Shown piece by piece: positions 1 through 11,260 of a stretch of DNA of 64,000 nucleotides (the stretch's first letter is position 1; the number at the start of each line of letters is the position of its first letter). The stretch is from Paraspadella gotoi (taxonomy: Eukaryota; Chaetognatha), in NCBI GenBank assembly GCA_051294375.1, contig CM119266.1:22916638-22980637 (forward strand), in the 5' to 3' direction. A program made the translations under genes and the position numbers. The notes beneath the pieces are model-generated. The model had not been told where the DNA came from and did not search any database. It saw nothing but the letters and a program-made list of their open reading frames with translations.

Positions 1-329
1 TTTCTCCTTCTCTGTTTTTCTTCGCGTCCTCCTCCTCCTCGCTCTTCCTCGTTCTCGTCCATCGCTCGTTCTCTGTCCGCGGATTCGCCCGATCGTCGAA
101 CGCGACGCTTCTCATTTGGTCGACTCGTTTCCGAGCGTCGTCCAGGTCCGGATTCTCATCCCGATCTTTCGGCTTCGGGCTCTCGCGCGCGATACGGCGG
201 CCGCTCAGCGAGACGCCTGCTGCCACCTATTTTTCGAAATCGCGGAACCTCCGCTTCTCGCGGAACCTACGTTCGATGGCGACGACGACGACGACGACGG
301 CAACTCCCGTAAGCCCGCGGGAAACGGGA

Positions 330-605
330 GATAAATGTCAGGCCATAACCATAAAAGGAGAGAACAATAATCTTTGGGCGATAAAACACAAATGAACTCT
401 TGAAAAGTTTGACGATAGAGTGAAAACTGCGAGCGCCGCCTTTTCGCCACTCGGCCGAACCCCCCCTCCTCCGCCCCCCCTTTACGCACACGCCCGTCAA
501 TGGGATTCATTACGCAACAAGGTGTATAACACATGAATAATTCTTTTCAGCTCGTTACGTAAGGACGGGGTCATTACGGGACGTAAACTGTTTCAGCTGG
601 GCCGG
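330..605 (+). promoter_or_regulatory. Candidate regulatory stretch in copy A
   Basis: It contains GATAAATGTCAGGCCATAAC (330-349), a pyrimidine/CG-rich middle, the perfect 8-bp palindrome TTACGTAA (555-562) and further TTACG words (TCATTACGCAA, TCATTACGGGA, ACGTAAAC). TTACGTAA is the consensus for PAR-bZIP and E4BP4/Vrille-type factors. The same words are kept at 12277-12540 in the sister copy. Function is inferred from motifs only. Confidence 0.3.
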
Positions 606-705
606 CGGGTTGTGTATATAAAGTGTTTGTCTGTGTGTGTGTTCGACGGGGCGTCGGGTGTGGGGTCTTTGACGGCGAATCCATGTGGCTTATAGACCGT
701 ACCGA

Positions 706-780
706 AGAGAGAGAGAGAGAGAGAGAGAGGAGAAGAGAGAGAGATGAGATGAGAGAGAGAGAAAGAGAAAGAGAAAGAGA

Positions 781-813
<33 letters not shown>

Positions 814-830
814 CGACGGGAAAGAGAGAG
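706..830 (+). repeat. (GA)n microsatellite, interrupted
   Basis: Purine tract of GA units broken by GATGAGAT and AAAGAG words. The sister copy is an N gap (12545-12815) at this place. Confidence 0.9.
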
Positions 831-1293
831 TAAGAGACTATTTGGGAGTACCAAAACCATTTCTTAACGATTTACGTCATAAATTGGGAGTCCGGAATTT
901 GTAACGAGTAGAGAGAGAGCAGAGAGTAAGAGAGAGAGAGAGAGGAGAGAGAGAACATTATGACGCTATATTTTTAGCTCATCGAAGGATGCAGGACAAA
1001 TTTGTTCAGGACAGGTAACTGTCGTGGTTTCTATATAGAAGCTTAAAGGACCGTCAAGCGGAGGCGAGTTGGATCTGACGAATTTGAAAACCTTCATTAG
1101 AAATAAAGAAAGAAAAAAACGGAATTTAAAAGATACGAGCGGTACAAACGCATTATGCCTTGTGAATACGACGACGAAGACGGACGAAACGACGTCAGAT
1201 GGCAAACGAGAACGAGGCTCCGCCCACCCTTTCTTTCCGATGACGGGAAGCGGATTCGCGGCATCCCTTTACGGAAACTGAACAGGTTGAGAG

Positions 1294-1297
1294 AAGA

Positions 1298-1345
<48 letters not shown>
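1294..1345 (+). repeat. (GA)n microsatellite
   Basis: Nearly pure GA run followed by GACCGACTGACAGATCGATAGATAG. In the sister copy this run borders the gap 13175-13341. Confidence 0.9.
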
Positions 1346-1350
<5 letters not shown>

Positions 1351-1828
1351 TGACAGATCGATAGATAGACGTAGAGAATAGTAGCAAGAGACTATAGTAA
1401 AAGCATCCCAACTTCCATATGATTAAAGTTTCTTTAATATTTTACAGTTAGTTTTGGCCAACGCCCCCCCACCCTTAAAAAAGACTCTCCTTGCATTGCC
1501 TGCACCCTCCTCTTTCCCTACCACCATACTACTATCAAGCACTCTCACTCTTCCTGGATTCGACTTTCCAATTCCTAACTCGACCCATTTGACCTCGCTG
1601 CCGTCGCAGCGCCGTAGTCGCCGCAGCCGCCGCAGCCGTCGCAGCCGCCGGAGAGAAAAGGACGCAGCCATTTCCGCGTACGTTGCAGCGTCGTCGATGG
1701 GAAATTCCCAGAACCCGCAATCCTTGTCTCGATTCGTTCCTTACCCATTTTTAAGGGACCCGCCCTCGCTTTAATTCAAGGCCCTTTTTCCTTCTAGTCA
1801 AAGACCCCACTCTCTATCCACTAAGCTC

Positions 1829-1858
1829 TACATTCTCTCTTCTCTCATCTCTCTCTCT

Positions 1859-1921
<63 letters not shown>
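1829..1921 (+). repeat. (CT)n microsatellite
   Basis: CT run with TCT and CAT breaks; the last 50 bases are pure CT. In the sister copy it falls inside the 725-N gap 13756-14480. Confidence 0.9.
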
Positions 1922-1926
<5 letters not shown>

Positions 1927-3129
1927 CTCTCTAAATCCTCTCCTTCACCGCCTCCACAATCCTCCCTGACCTGCTTTTACATTTCCGATTTCCACTAACC
2001 TTTTTCAAGCCTTACTTACCATTTTTTCAACTTTCCCCCCTAAGCCATTTATCACACTTCACTTTCTATGTCACTCCCGGCCTTCACAATCCCGTCACTT
2101 CCCCAAAACCCCCAAAGGACCCCCCCCATCCACCCTTTCCCATTTCCGTGTTTCCGCCCTCTACTTCGATGGTGCAGGACGTTGATTCATGGGCGACCAT
2201 CGAGGAACATCATTAAACGGACCTTCGGACGCCCTTCCGCGCTTCGAGGTTCGGTGCTAGAAACGGACCCAAAATGCTTTTCGCTAATCGGCCCCTTATC
2301 GCTTCTAGAATCGCCCGGCATCGTTCTTGAGATCGCCTATGAATCTTCCATCTGTCAACTTTTCAAATTTCGCATTTAAGGCTCATTCTTATTGCTTGCA
2401 AATTAATTGGTATTACAACTTATAATGTCATATTTCAAAAGTTTATTTTTCAAGGACTAATTTCTAAAGGAGGTGCGTGCTTTAGTTTAATTCCTTCTTC
2501 ATTTCTGTTCTCTGTTCCATTCAGATCTTCTCACCACCCAATCCTTTCAAGTGGTTCATTCGCTCCATATGTTTTGGATTCGACTTCGAGTGAATCAACT
2601 CAACCCAGCCCGACTCTTCAGCTCACCCGACCTCACCCCTTTTTAGCGCTGTCTTTTCCATGTCAAGGTATCGCTTATTCAATCGATGGACATTCCGTTC
2701 AAGTTTTCTTTCTTTTATTTACTAACTTTATAATTTTTAAAATCGTTTTCTTTTTTTCTATCCACTGTCTTTTCTTTTCTTTTTCTTTTCTTTTTCTTTT
2801 ATTTTTAATTTCCCCTCTTTTCCTAACTTTACCTCTCTTTTTTTCATCCTGCTTCCATCGAGATTGGCGTCATTCGTCCCCCCTTGGTATCTGCTTTGCT
2901 CTGCCAGTGAACCAAGATTTTTGGGCACGGACGATAACGGCACGACGACGAATGTACATCTTCTTTTTTAATCAATCACAGAAAAAGATTTACTATTAAT
3001 TTTTGACGCTTGCGACTTAAGTAATTATTATGCGTAAAGCACGCGTCGTTCTGAAATAAACAATTTTTTTGGCACAAACTTACCTATTTATGCTATTAAT
3101 TATTTCTGATCGATCTCTAACGAATTGGT

Positions 3130-3160
3130 CTCTCTCTCCCTTCCCTCTTCTCGTCTCTCT

Positions 3161-3205
<45 letters not shown>
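3130..3205 (+). repeat. (CT)n microsatellite
   Basis: CT run with one CCT break. It corresponds to the gap 15125-15273 in the sister copy. Confidence 0.9.
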
Positions 3206-3535
3206 TCTCGTTTGCTTAATTCGACGCAGATTTATGCCCCCACGTCATAATTATTGTGCCTCGGTCTCGGCGAAGGCAGATGTCAACGGTTGACAAGCTC
3301 CTCCTATCTTTCGGGGGCGAGTGAGAGAGAGCGAGAGAGCGAGATGAGAGAAAGAGAGAGACCAGAGAGATTTCATCATCAATAAATTCGTCAATCCGTG
3401 TTCTATGATTTAAAGATTTAATCAATATTAAATCGTGACAGCCAAACAAATGCAAACACTATTACTTCTCATTTCCATATTTATACAATTCAGTACAAAA
3501 CATTGCTATTCCATAATTCATTTCTTATCCTCTCT

Positions 3536-3560
3536 NNNNNNNNNNNNNNNNNNNNNNNNN
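3536..3560. other. 25-N contig junction
   Basis: Copy A is homologous to block 2 up to this gap and not after it: block 2 continues with AAACTTTTATA and copy A does not. The fixed 25-N length recurs at 4780, 26535, 39143, 40966 and 49025, so it looks like a placeholder rather than a measured size. Confidence 0.95.
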
Positions 3561-4779
3561 GGGCAAAAACATTCAAAAATTCGGATAAGAGGTTTTAAAT
3601 ATTCGATGAAATCACGTCAATGCTATTCCGTTGATTAAAAAAAATTGAAAAACTAATTCATTACCCTCTTATTAGTTCGGTTTGTTTTCAATATTTAGAT
3701 TTTATTCGACTCTCATTTTCTTTCGTTAAAAAATCACATCTTTCCCTCCCGCCTTTTTCTTTACAAACGCAACGGTTCTTTCCTTTTTTTTCCCTTTCCT
3801 CCTTTCAATCACTGTTTTTCTCAATCCCCTTTCACCCTTACCCCCCCCTTCTCCTCTCCTTTCTCCCTCCCACCCTCTCCCTCTCTCCGTTTTTCCGCGC
3901 CATAAAAGAAAACTACTACGTAACAAATGCGTTTGAAAGAACTCGATGCCCACGCCGTCCTCCAGACCCATAATTCCTCCACTAAATGTTAAAGAAGAGG
4001 AGGGGATGAGCTCTTTTATCTCTGTTTGCGCGCGAGAGGATGGGAGGGAGGAAAGTGGATTAAAGAACTTGATATATGGAGAGTTGGGGATGTCAATTTC
4101 TAATGCAGTCTAATTTAGTCGAATCTATGACCTAACTAATATCTTCCGATTGCACCGTCTATCTATGATCCCACTGTCGAGCCGTTTCGCTCCAGACTCT
4201 CCCTCCATCTATTCTTCTCACACTAAATTTTCAAGAAGAGGAGGGTAACTCGAGTCCTTCCTTTCTTATATCTTTCTCTTCTTCCTTCTCAACGTTTTCG
4301 CTGCTCGTCCTTCCGCTCAGAGGTCTACTCGGGAGGTCTCCTCTCTCGAGGCTCTCTCCAAAATCGTTCTGAGGAAAGGAGGTCTCACTCGTCTCAAATC
4401 CTTGGTTCAAGGGAGGAGGTTCCGGATAAGGGAGGATGGCCACAGGAGTTTGGTGGAGACGAATACGCGTTTTTGGTTCCTTTGGGGCGAGAAGACCGAC
4501 AAAGAGAGAGAGAGAGGAGAGAGAGAGAGAGAAGAGAGAGGAGAGAGCAGAGACGAGATGAGACGACGAAGAGAGAGACGCAGTCGATAGCAGAGAGAAA
4601 GGAAAAAGGAAGGCGTTGGGGACGTGAGGAGTGAACGCATGGTAATTTCGTCGTTCGATACGAGAGCGTAGATTGCGGGCCGACAAGAAATATACAAAAA
4701 CAAGAAAGGACAGACACAAGAAATAGAAATAAAAAGTTAGAAAAACTCATAAAAAAATCTATCATACTATTTTAGATAC
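3561..4779. other. Short contig between two 25-N gaps, no gene seen
   Basis: AT-rich start, a pyrimidine-rich run at 3720-3900, mixed sequence at 3960-4400, then a (GA)n tract at 4501-4594. Open frames here are compositional (Ser/Leu/Phe- or Arg/Glu-rich). It shows no obvious homology to the repeated blocks. Confidence 0.6.
4501..4594 (+). repeat. (GA)n microsatellite, interrupted
   Basis: GA units broken by GGA, GCA and GACGA words. Confidence 0.9.
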
Positions 4780-4804
4780 NNNNNNNNNNNNNNNNNNNNN
4801 NNNN
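4780..4804. other. 25-N contig junction
   Basis: Placeholder gap in AT-rich sequence; the contig carrying Dfd exon 1 starts to its right at 4805 and runs to 26534. Confidence 0.95.
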
Positions 4805-6580
4805 AGGATAAATCATAGAAATGAAAATATTAATTAATCCTCACTAAATGTTAAATAAAAAAAACTGAGAGAAAAAATTTATTTCCCAAAACGAGGTAAT
4901 CCCGTCTTTCCCTCCACAAAAACAACAAAGAAAACCTTGTAACTGCGCGAGGACCGCGCTCCCGGGTGCAGACAGTAAACACCGTTATTCATGGGCCATT
5001 GAATCAACCGAGAGACAGTTTATTGTCTGTTGAGTCCAAAACCCCGCGCCAACGTCGCTAACCTCCATGGCGCAGCGTTTTCGTGGTGGAGGTGGAGCGC
5101 GAATCGCCTCTGCCCCATGAAAGGAGCGATTAGTAACGCATCGGGAGAATTCCTTCGTCCTTTCCCTTTCACCTCGTAACCCTTCACTCCACGTCACTCC
5201 CACGTTCCTTGCGTCCCTTTCTCTTTCACTCCCACCACCTCCAAAATCGTCTCTGCCATTCGCTCAAAACTTCCCACGATCGTCGAGCGAATGGACTTTC
5301 CTCGAATATCCTGCGGGCGGGGCGAGCGATGTCTCTTCGCCGCTCGTTAGGTTTTTTTCAATCACCGACACTTATCAAACCTTACCAAATCTTACTCATA
5401 TTGTTAAAATTCTTCTTTGTCTACAATTTATAATTCACACAGCCTGACACAGTTTCAAAATCTATTTGTAATTTTTTACGACCACTTCTTCAGGAGACCG
5501 TCAAACATCGTCCATCAAAACAGAAACTTACACTTCTTCTAACGACAGAAAACGTCAGTCAAACAAACCCGTTACCCTTTTTTTTTCACATCAACCTGCT
5601 TAGCCCTCTGTGACTCCTCCTCCCGTTTCTCACAAACCCTTACCCATCTCCACGAGACCATATCCCTCGCCCCTCCCCCTTCCACCGAGCGGATTTATTG
5701 CCTTCCGGTCAGCGCCTAACAAGAAGCCATCATCGCCAGCACTAAGTCAAAGTCAAACGCCAGGCGAGACACAAACGGATTGCGGCCGACTGATTTAATG
5801 GTCGACTTTATTATGAATTCCTTCACTCCCTTTTTTTCGTTCTCACAAACACTCTCTCTCTCTCTCTCTCTAAGCTCCTCTTTCCCCCTCTCTCTGTCTC
5901 TATCCCCCTGTCTCAGCCTTTCCAACATCCCCGTCGCGCCTAATGAGGGGCCAGCGAGTTATAACGCAATAATAATAACGATTTCGCCTGCAAATGAAGG
6001 GAATTATGGACGAAACGGGAACTCGATTAGATCCTTTCAAATTCGATGAACGAGACTGGGCCATCCTCTTTGATTCCCGCTCGTTTAACAAATACCAATG
6101 AATCGATCCGTTTTTAAAAAAAAATAAAAAACTCTTCTAGTTAAATTTATAATAAACTCTTCTCCTCTAATGATAGATAGCGATCAGACCGCTTCATGGA
6201 AATAAGTAGACGTGTCCAACGAATCTTTCTCACATCGCTCAATTTCTTTCAACACCTCTCTCTCTCCTCCTCTCTCTCTCTCATCTCTCTCTCTTTCTGA
6301 GGCACTATATGTTGCTTTCCCTCCACTTATCTGCGACGCTGATTGGTCCAGGCCGCGACTTCAGCCGCGGACTTCCTCGGCGGGGAGTAGTCCACTCCTG
6401 ATTCGCTCGTCTTTGGCCGCGAAGGAAGGAGGATTACTCTTCTTCTCTTTCCTCACTCTCTCTCCTTTCGCGTCCTCTTTCGCGAGTCTTACTCTTCGAA
6501 TTTCGGGAGAAATTTTATCATTTCTCATGAAAAATCAGTCAATGTCAATAAGGAAAAAGTATATGAAGCTAGAAATAATA
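4805..6580. other. Presumed Dfd intron, no gene seen
   Basis: Mixed-composition DNA with CT microsatellites at 5849-5914 and 6257-6298. It falls left of the Dfd exon 1 donor, so it should be intronic if the homeodomain exon is further left. No homeobox, conserved RNA or convincing exon was found. Confidence 0.5.
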
Positions 6581-7960
6581 ACTTTTTAAAATAAAAATAA
6601 AATGGCATTATTTTACTTTTACCGACCGGAGTAGTTAGGATTTAGAAAGGTTTTATGGTTAGGGTAATTTGGGTAATAATTTTTTTAAAAAAATGTTTAA
6701 ATATATTTTAAATAGTTTTTCAAAAACGGCCAAAACCCCAGTGCTAAAGTAAAATTAACAATAAAAAATTTCGAATTTTTAAATAATTTTTAATTTTGTA
6801 ATTATGACTTTGCTTTGTCCGTCCTGGTTCAAGTTTAACTTTGGTCTTTTGTCTGGGAATGCTGACAGTGTTTAGAGAGGTCGCATTCAATCAAACTGCT
6901 TGCTTAATGCGGGTCTTAAAAGTAAAAACAAAAGTTCCCTTTCAATAATGTCTCTCCAGACTTAGGCAAAGATTTTAGGCAATATTTTTTCTTAAATAGT
7001 AATAAACACTTTTTTTGGTTTTAACCTAGTAGTTAACTGAATAAAAGTAGGCAATTTTTAATTAAGTAAAGGATCTTTAAAAAACTAATATATAACTGAT
7101 AAACCTTATGATCTAATTTGCTAAGATTTAAAAGGAAGTATTTTTGGGCTTAAAATATAGTAAAACAAATTGAAAATATAGGTTGATAACGAAATTAAAA
7201 ATAATAAAAGAAATTATATTGTTTTATTTGTTCTTTAAAAAATAAAATAATAAGCAAATATTTTTGATTCAAAAATTGCCTATCTTAATTAAAAAAAATA
7301 ATTTCTTACCTAGGCAATTTTAATAACACTTTGCCAGTTAATCAGGCAAAATATTACCTAGTTCAACCCTTACATCAGACTTACCACTGCTTACAGTTAT
7401 ACATAATTAAACTCGAAAAAATTAAATTGTTAAGAGATTCAATAATAGTTTTTCAGAAAGAGTCATTCTTACAAGATACGATTCATTAAACTATTTTTTT
7501 ATGGGATTTACTTGCAAGCACAAAAATAATTGTAAGAAATTAGAAAAAATAAAGAGTCGAATATATTACTTTTTGAAAAAATGATGATTATTTCTTACAT
7601 TTATTTTCTGCTGGAAAGTAAAGACCACAAAAAGAATGCTTCAATTATAATATATATTTAAAGCTTTTTCATAAAATTATATTTTCATACGGATTTGAGA
7701 CTTTAAAAGTGATAGAAACCTTATAGTTATACATCTTGATAAGGTTAAAAAGATTGTTTTATCAAAATTGAAATGATCCATATTGCGTTGGAGCATATAT
7801 TATATATGCTTTATTCTTTTTTCACTATAAAAAAATAGCTAAAGAATGCAATTACCGCATTTATAAAAAGAATTCTGGCATGAATATTTTTCAAGTTTTT
7901 TTATTTTAGATGTGATTATGTAAACAATTGGTAACATTTAAAAGCACGAGAAAAGTAAAA
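6581..7960. other. AT-rich island without microsatellites
   Basis: About 1.4 kb very rich in A and T, and free of the CT/GA runs that mark the rest of the window. The word AGGCAAT or its complement ATTGCCT occurs several times between 6960 and 7345 in both orientations, with TTAATTAA-like words beside it. It may be an old mobile-element remnant or simply AT-rich intron. No open frame of note. Confidence 0.5.
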
Positions 7961-8209
7961 GCAAAAACCTAAGAGAGAGAGAGAAAAAGTGTCAGAGCGG
8001 TATTTTCGCGATCTTTTCGCGACCCAAGAGAACCGCGACGATGGCTCCGTCGGTAGAGAAAGGAAGAGGATCTCGCTCATTTTTCGAGAGTCACCGACGC
8101 GGATGACCTCCGACTTTCGACCGGCGGTAAGAGAGAGAGAGGAGCGGACAGAGAGGGAAGCCTTTTGTTCTACCGCGGGCTGCGTTCGATTGTCGACGCT
8201 AGCCCATGC

Positions 8210-8440
8210 TCTTTCTCTCTCTATCTCTCTCATGCTCTCCTCGCTCTCTCTCTCTCTTCTCGTCTCGTCGTCTCTTTCTCTCTCTCTCTCTCTCTCTCTC
8301 CATCTCTCTCTCATCTCCATCGTCTCTCTCCTCCCCCTTTCGCATTCCTCTCTCGCCTCTCGACTAGTCGTCTGACACCCTTCTCATTTCTCTCATCTCT
8401 CTCTCACGTCTCCCTCTCTCCTCGTTTCTCTCTCTGGATG
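8210..8440 (+). repeat. (CT)n microsatellite cluster
   Basis: Several CT runs broken by CATG, GTCTCGTCG and TCATC words. The Ser/Leu-rich and Arg/Glu-rich frames across it are repeat artefacts. Confidence 0.9.
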
Positions 8441-8561
8441 TCGTGACTTCAAGAATTAATGAAGAACAAATGTGTTCTGCGATTACCTCCCAGCCTCATT
8501 GGCCCCTGTTTGATCGTTGCCTTTTAACATGGTAAATTCAATTAAATCATAGAAACGTTCT

Positions 8562-8562
8562 T

Positions 8563-8597
<35 letters not shown>

Positions 8598-8652
8598 CTC
8601 TCGTCTCTCTCTTCCTCTCTTCTCTCCTCTCTCTCTCTCTTCTCTCCTCTCT
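8562..8652 (+). repeat. (CT)n microsatellite
   Basis: CT run with CTCT/TCTCC breaks, about 500 bases downstream of Dfd exon 1 within the presumed intron. Confidence 0.9.
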
Positions 8653-8699
8653 ATTTCCCTCTGCCTTTAACTCTATATGAAAGTCTCTTGATAAACAAG

Positions 8700-9175
8700 C
8701 GGAATAAATTACTTGAATGATGTGTTCAAAATTTTTTTTGTGACAGGATTTTGTTCGACAGCCAATTAAAGATGAAATAGACGTTGATAATTCAGTCATG
8801 TTCTCTCGGGTGGTCTAACACTTTCAAGTAAAATTTTAACTTTTTATAATTTTTTTTAATCGGTGTTTTTTTTAAATTTTAAACGATATTTTTAATAAGT
8901 TTTTATCCAGAAATATCAGAAATATCAAACGGAAGATATTTTAATTTTTAACGATGAAAGTTATTATATTACGTCATTTAAGATTAATTCGAAATTTTCT
9001 CTTTCATCGTTTTATCCGAACCCCTCACTTTGACAGTGTTTCCGTGATACTTTTATAAAAGTTTAAATAAAAACACATTCCTATCGGATAGCACCACTCT
9101 CCAGAGTACAAAATAAGACAAACAAACCTTAATTACTCTTTCCCAACCCTTCAGCCCCCCCCCTTGGCACCGCCC
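8700..9175 (-). other. Start of Dfd intron 1, AT-rich
   Basis: AT-rich sequence just after the Dfd donor in the direction of transcription. It has AT runs and no recognised element. A stop in the read-through frame appears about 130 bases past the donor. Confidence 0.55.
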
Positions 9176-9184
9176 TCTCTTACA
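9176..9184 (-). other. Dfd: 5' splice site ending Dfd exon 1
   Basis: On the minus strand the exon ends ...GCTACAT and is followed by GTAAGAGA, a good match to the GTRAGT donor consensus. It sits four residues after the KKVHV block, which agrees with the known Hox4 design in which an intron separates the hexapeptide from the homeobox. Reading on past it gives a Lys/Arg/Gly-rich tail with no homeodomain, which supports splicing here. Confidence 0.75.
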
Positions 9185-10180
9185 TGTAGCGACGTGTACT
9201 TTCTTCATCCATGGGTAAATGACGGGCGCCTGTCCGTTTCCGTTGTGGTCGGCCATCTCGAGGTCGTCGGGGTCATCAGGGTCGAAGCCGTGACCCAGCC
9301 GAGGGTCGTGGTGGGGGTGGTGGGGATGATCGTGTGGGTGAAGGGGTGGGGAGGGATGGGGGTCGAGGACGAGAGGAGGCGGAGGCTGGTTCGGCGGCGG
9401 CGGAGGTTGTTGAGAGTGATGTTGCTGATGGGGCTGAGGCTGCTGCTGTTGATGGTGACCGGCGGCCACGGAGGTGGGTTGCTGCAGCGACTGGGACAGC
9501 GAGGCGACGGGCATACCGTTGGAGGCGGCCAGGGAATGCGGCGGCATNNNNNNNNNNNNNNNNNNNNNNNNNNNNNNNNNNNNNNNNNNNNNNNNNNNNN
9601 NNNNNNNNNNNNNNNNNNNNNNNNNNNNNNNNNNNNNNNNNNNNNNNNNNNNNNNNNNNNNNNNNNNNNNNNNNNNNNNNNNNNNNNNNNNNNNNNNNNN
9701 NNNNNNNNNNNNNNNNNNNNNNNNNNNNNNNNNNNNNNNNNNNNNCCCGCCGGCGCCGCCCACCGGCGCCCCGCCGCCTCCGCCGTTGCTCATTCCGTTG
9801 GCGGGGCCGTTGCTGCAATGCTGCGACGTCTGTTGTTGCTGCTGCTGCTGTTGTTGCTGCTGCGACTGATGCAACGGAGACATGTTGTGATGAGAGGGAA
9901 CGCCCGGCACTGAGCAAGCATAGTTACTGGCGTTGTGGTGGCCGTAGTGTTCCTCGTAGCCCCGCTGGTCGTAAGGGTTGTAGTGGTGATGGGAGGCTCG
10001 CGAGTGGTGGTGATGGTGTGGATGATGGTGGTGGTAGTAGTCGCCGGGGTGGTGGTGGGGGTGGTGCCCGTAACCCGACACCCCGTAATCGTCCAGGGCG
10101 GCGGGCGGGAATTTGGTGTCGAGCAGGGTGTTGTAGGGCGAGGCCGCCGCCGACGACGAGTCCATGAGAAAGGCGCTCAT
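9184..10180 (-). CDS. Dfd: Deformed (Hox4) homeobox protein, first coding exon
   Basis: Hox transcription factor of the Deformed/Hox4 class, which patterns the gnathal (jaw) segments in arthropods and acts in the nucleus with Exd/Hth partners. The exon encodes residues 1-332. It opens with MSAFLMDSSS, like the MSSFLM start of Hox4 proteins, followed by the conserved DTKFPP and LDDY at residues 21-32. Residues about 39-68 are His-rich, 107-117 are a Gln run and 133-145 are Gly-rich. Residues 146-211 are lost in a 198-N gap whose length keeps the frame. After it come Gln/Pro/His-rich stretches and a short acidic piece (FDPDDPDDLEMAD). The hexapeptide YPWM lies at 322-325, followed by KKVHVA. 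KK-V/I-HV after YPWM is typical of Dfd/Hox4; Scr has KRVH and Antp RSQF. A donor T/GTAAGAG follows at 9183, so the intron is phase 1 and the homeodomain exon lies further left, outside the window. The start has A at -3. The exon is much more GC-rich than its surroundings. Confidence 0.93.
9548..9745. other. Assembly gap inside Dfd exon 1 (198 N)
   Basis: The gap removes 66 codons between the Gly-rich stretch and MPPHSLAASN. Its length is a multiple of three and both sides read in one frame, so the estimate may be close. Both edges are GC- and trinucleotide-rich, a likely cause of the failure. No other copy in the window covers it. Confidence 0.95.
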
Positions 10181-10463
10181 TGTTTCTTTCCTTTTGTTTT
10201 TTTCCTTGTTAATGTTTATTTGAACAATATTTTTATTCGTTTGGATCGACGTATAAAAATTTAACGTTCTTTTTTTTCTTTTTTCTTTTTTTCGTTTCGA
10301 TGTGAGTATTTTAATTAATAATATTACTTTATTTTCATGAAACCGATGATGAGTCGAAGTGGCGAAGTTAAAACCGTGGAAGAAAAAAAAATTGAATCGA
10401 CAATTTAATTATTTCTTTCTTTTTTTTCGCCGATGAAAACGAATTTAATTTAATTTCGCTGCG

Positions 10464-10526
10464 TCACGCTGCGTCGGCGTCCGCGTCACGGAGACGCCAC
10501 GAGTCCGAGTTTGACGTCGCCGCCAT
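10464..10526 (-). CDS. Candidate upstream reading frame in the Dfd leader (20 codons)
   Basis: An ATG at 10526 opens a 20-residue frame (MAATSNSDSWRLRDADADAA) closed by TGA at 10466-10464, 283 bases before the Dfd start. It lies in a GC-rich stretch within otherwise AT-rich DNA. If the Dfd transcript begins further right, scanning ribosomes would meet it first and it could dampen Dfd translation. The transcription start is not known from sequence, so this may simply be promoter DNA. Confidence 0.3.
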   Translation of the reverse strand: MAATSNSDSWRLRDADADAA

Positions 10527-11039
10527 GAATCACGAAAAATAAACGACGAAGGATCGAATTTTTTTTTTTTTACGAAGACGTGAGGGGGAAAAAATAAGAG
10601 AGCGCCGCGTCTCGCTCTCTCTCGCGCGCGCGGGTGGGGGAATGAATTGAAATGAAAAAAACCGCGAGCGCGAACAGAGACGGAGACAAAAACGCGCGCT
10701 CGTTCTCTCGCGTGTTCGGCGGAAAGGGGGGGGAAGGGGCGCGCGTGAACGTAAATCGCGCGAGTGAGAGAGAGAGAGAGAGAGAGGAAAAGAGCGCGAG
10801 AGAGAGAGACACGTCGCGAGATTTTTTTTTCGCTGTTGTCGTCGTTGATGATTTACGCTCTCGCTCTCTCTCTCTCTCTTTTTCGTTCACTCGCTCTCTG
10901 TCCGTTTTTTAATCTTTTACTCTCTCTCTCTCTTTATTTGTTTTTTTTTCTCTCGTCTCGTTTCTGAGGCCAAAACGGGGAAGTTTCGAGTGACGTCGTC
11001 GAAAGAAGCGAAGACAGAGACAGAGACGGGGGGGGGAGG

Positions 11040-11260
11040 TGATCGGCTGCGAAGGCCGCGACGGTGGTCAATGCTGCGTCGATGACGATGATGACGTCGA
11101 TGACACCGACGACGATGGCGACGACGATGGCGACGACTCCGCGACGAGCCTGTTATGATAAATAGGAAGAGCGTGATTTTTCGATAGGAGGTCTACGATG
11201 ACGACGACGACGATGACGACGATGACGACGACGACGAATATAAAGATTTATGTCTCTCGG
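11040..11260. repeat. (GAC/GAT)n trinucleotide tracts upstream of Dfd
   Basis: Degenerate runs of GAC, GAT and GGC triplets occur in two patches, about 11078-11150 and 11200-11242. The second is followed directly by GATTTATGTC at 11245-11254, the same arrangement seen at four other places in the window. No coding sense is claimed. Confidence 0.7.

Larger units (their letters stand above)
1..3535 (+). repeat. Duplicated noncoding block, copy A
   Basis: The block aligns from end to end with about 11955-15605 in the same orientation. Differences are overwhelmingly one- or two-base insertions and deletions in short runs, for example TCTCATTTGG here against TCTCATTGG there. It stops at the 25-N gap at 3536 and its left side runs off the window. 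It holds a (GAC)n tract (282-299), a conserved-looking stretch at 330-610, several (GA)n/(CT)n runs, and GC-rich CCG/CGT triplets at 1600-1650. No gene is seen in it. Confidence 0.9.

Noticed and set aside
7916-8446. Long frames of Ser-Leu and Arg-Glu repeats (also at many other loci)
   Set aside because: They are direct translations of (CT)n and (GA)n microsatellites and occur on both strands.
1-9183. Dfd homeobox exon
   Set aside because: No WFQNRR-type homeodomain reading was found in any frame, so the exon is taken to lie outside the window.
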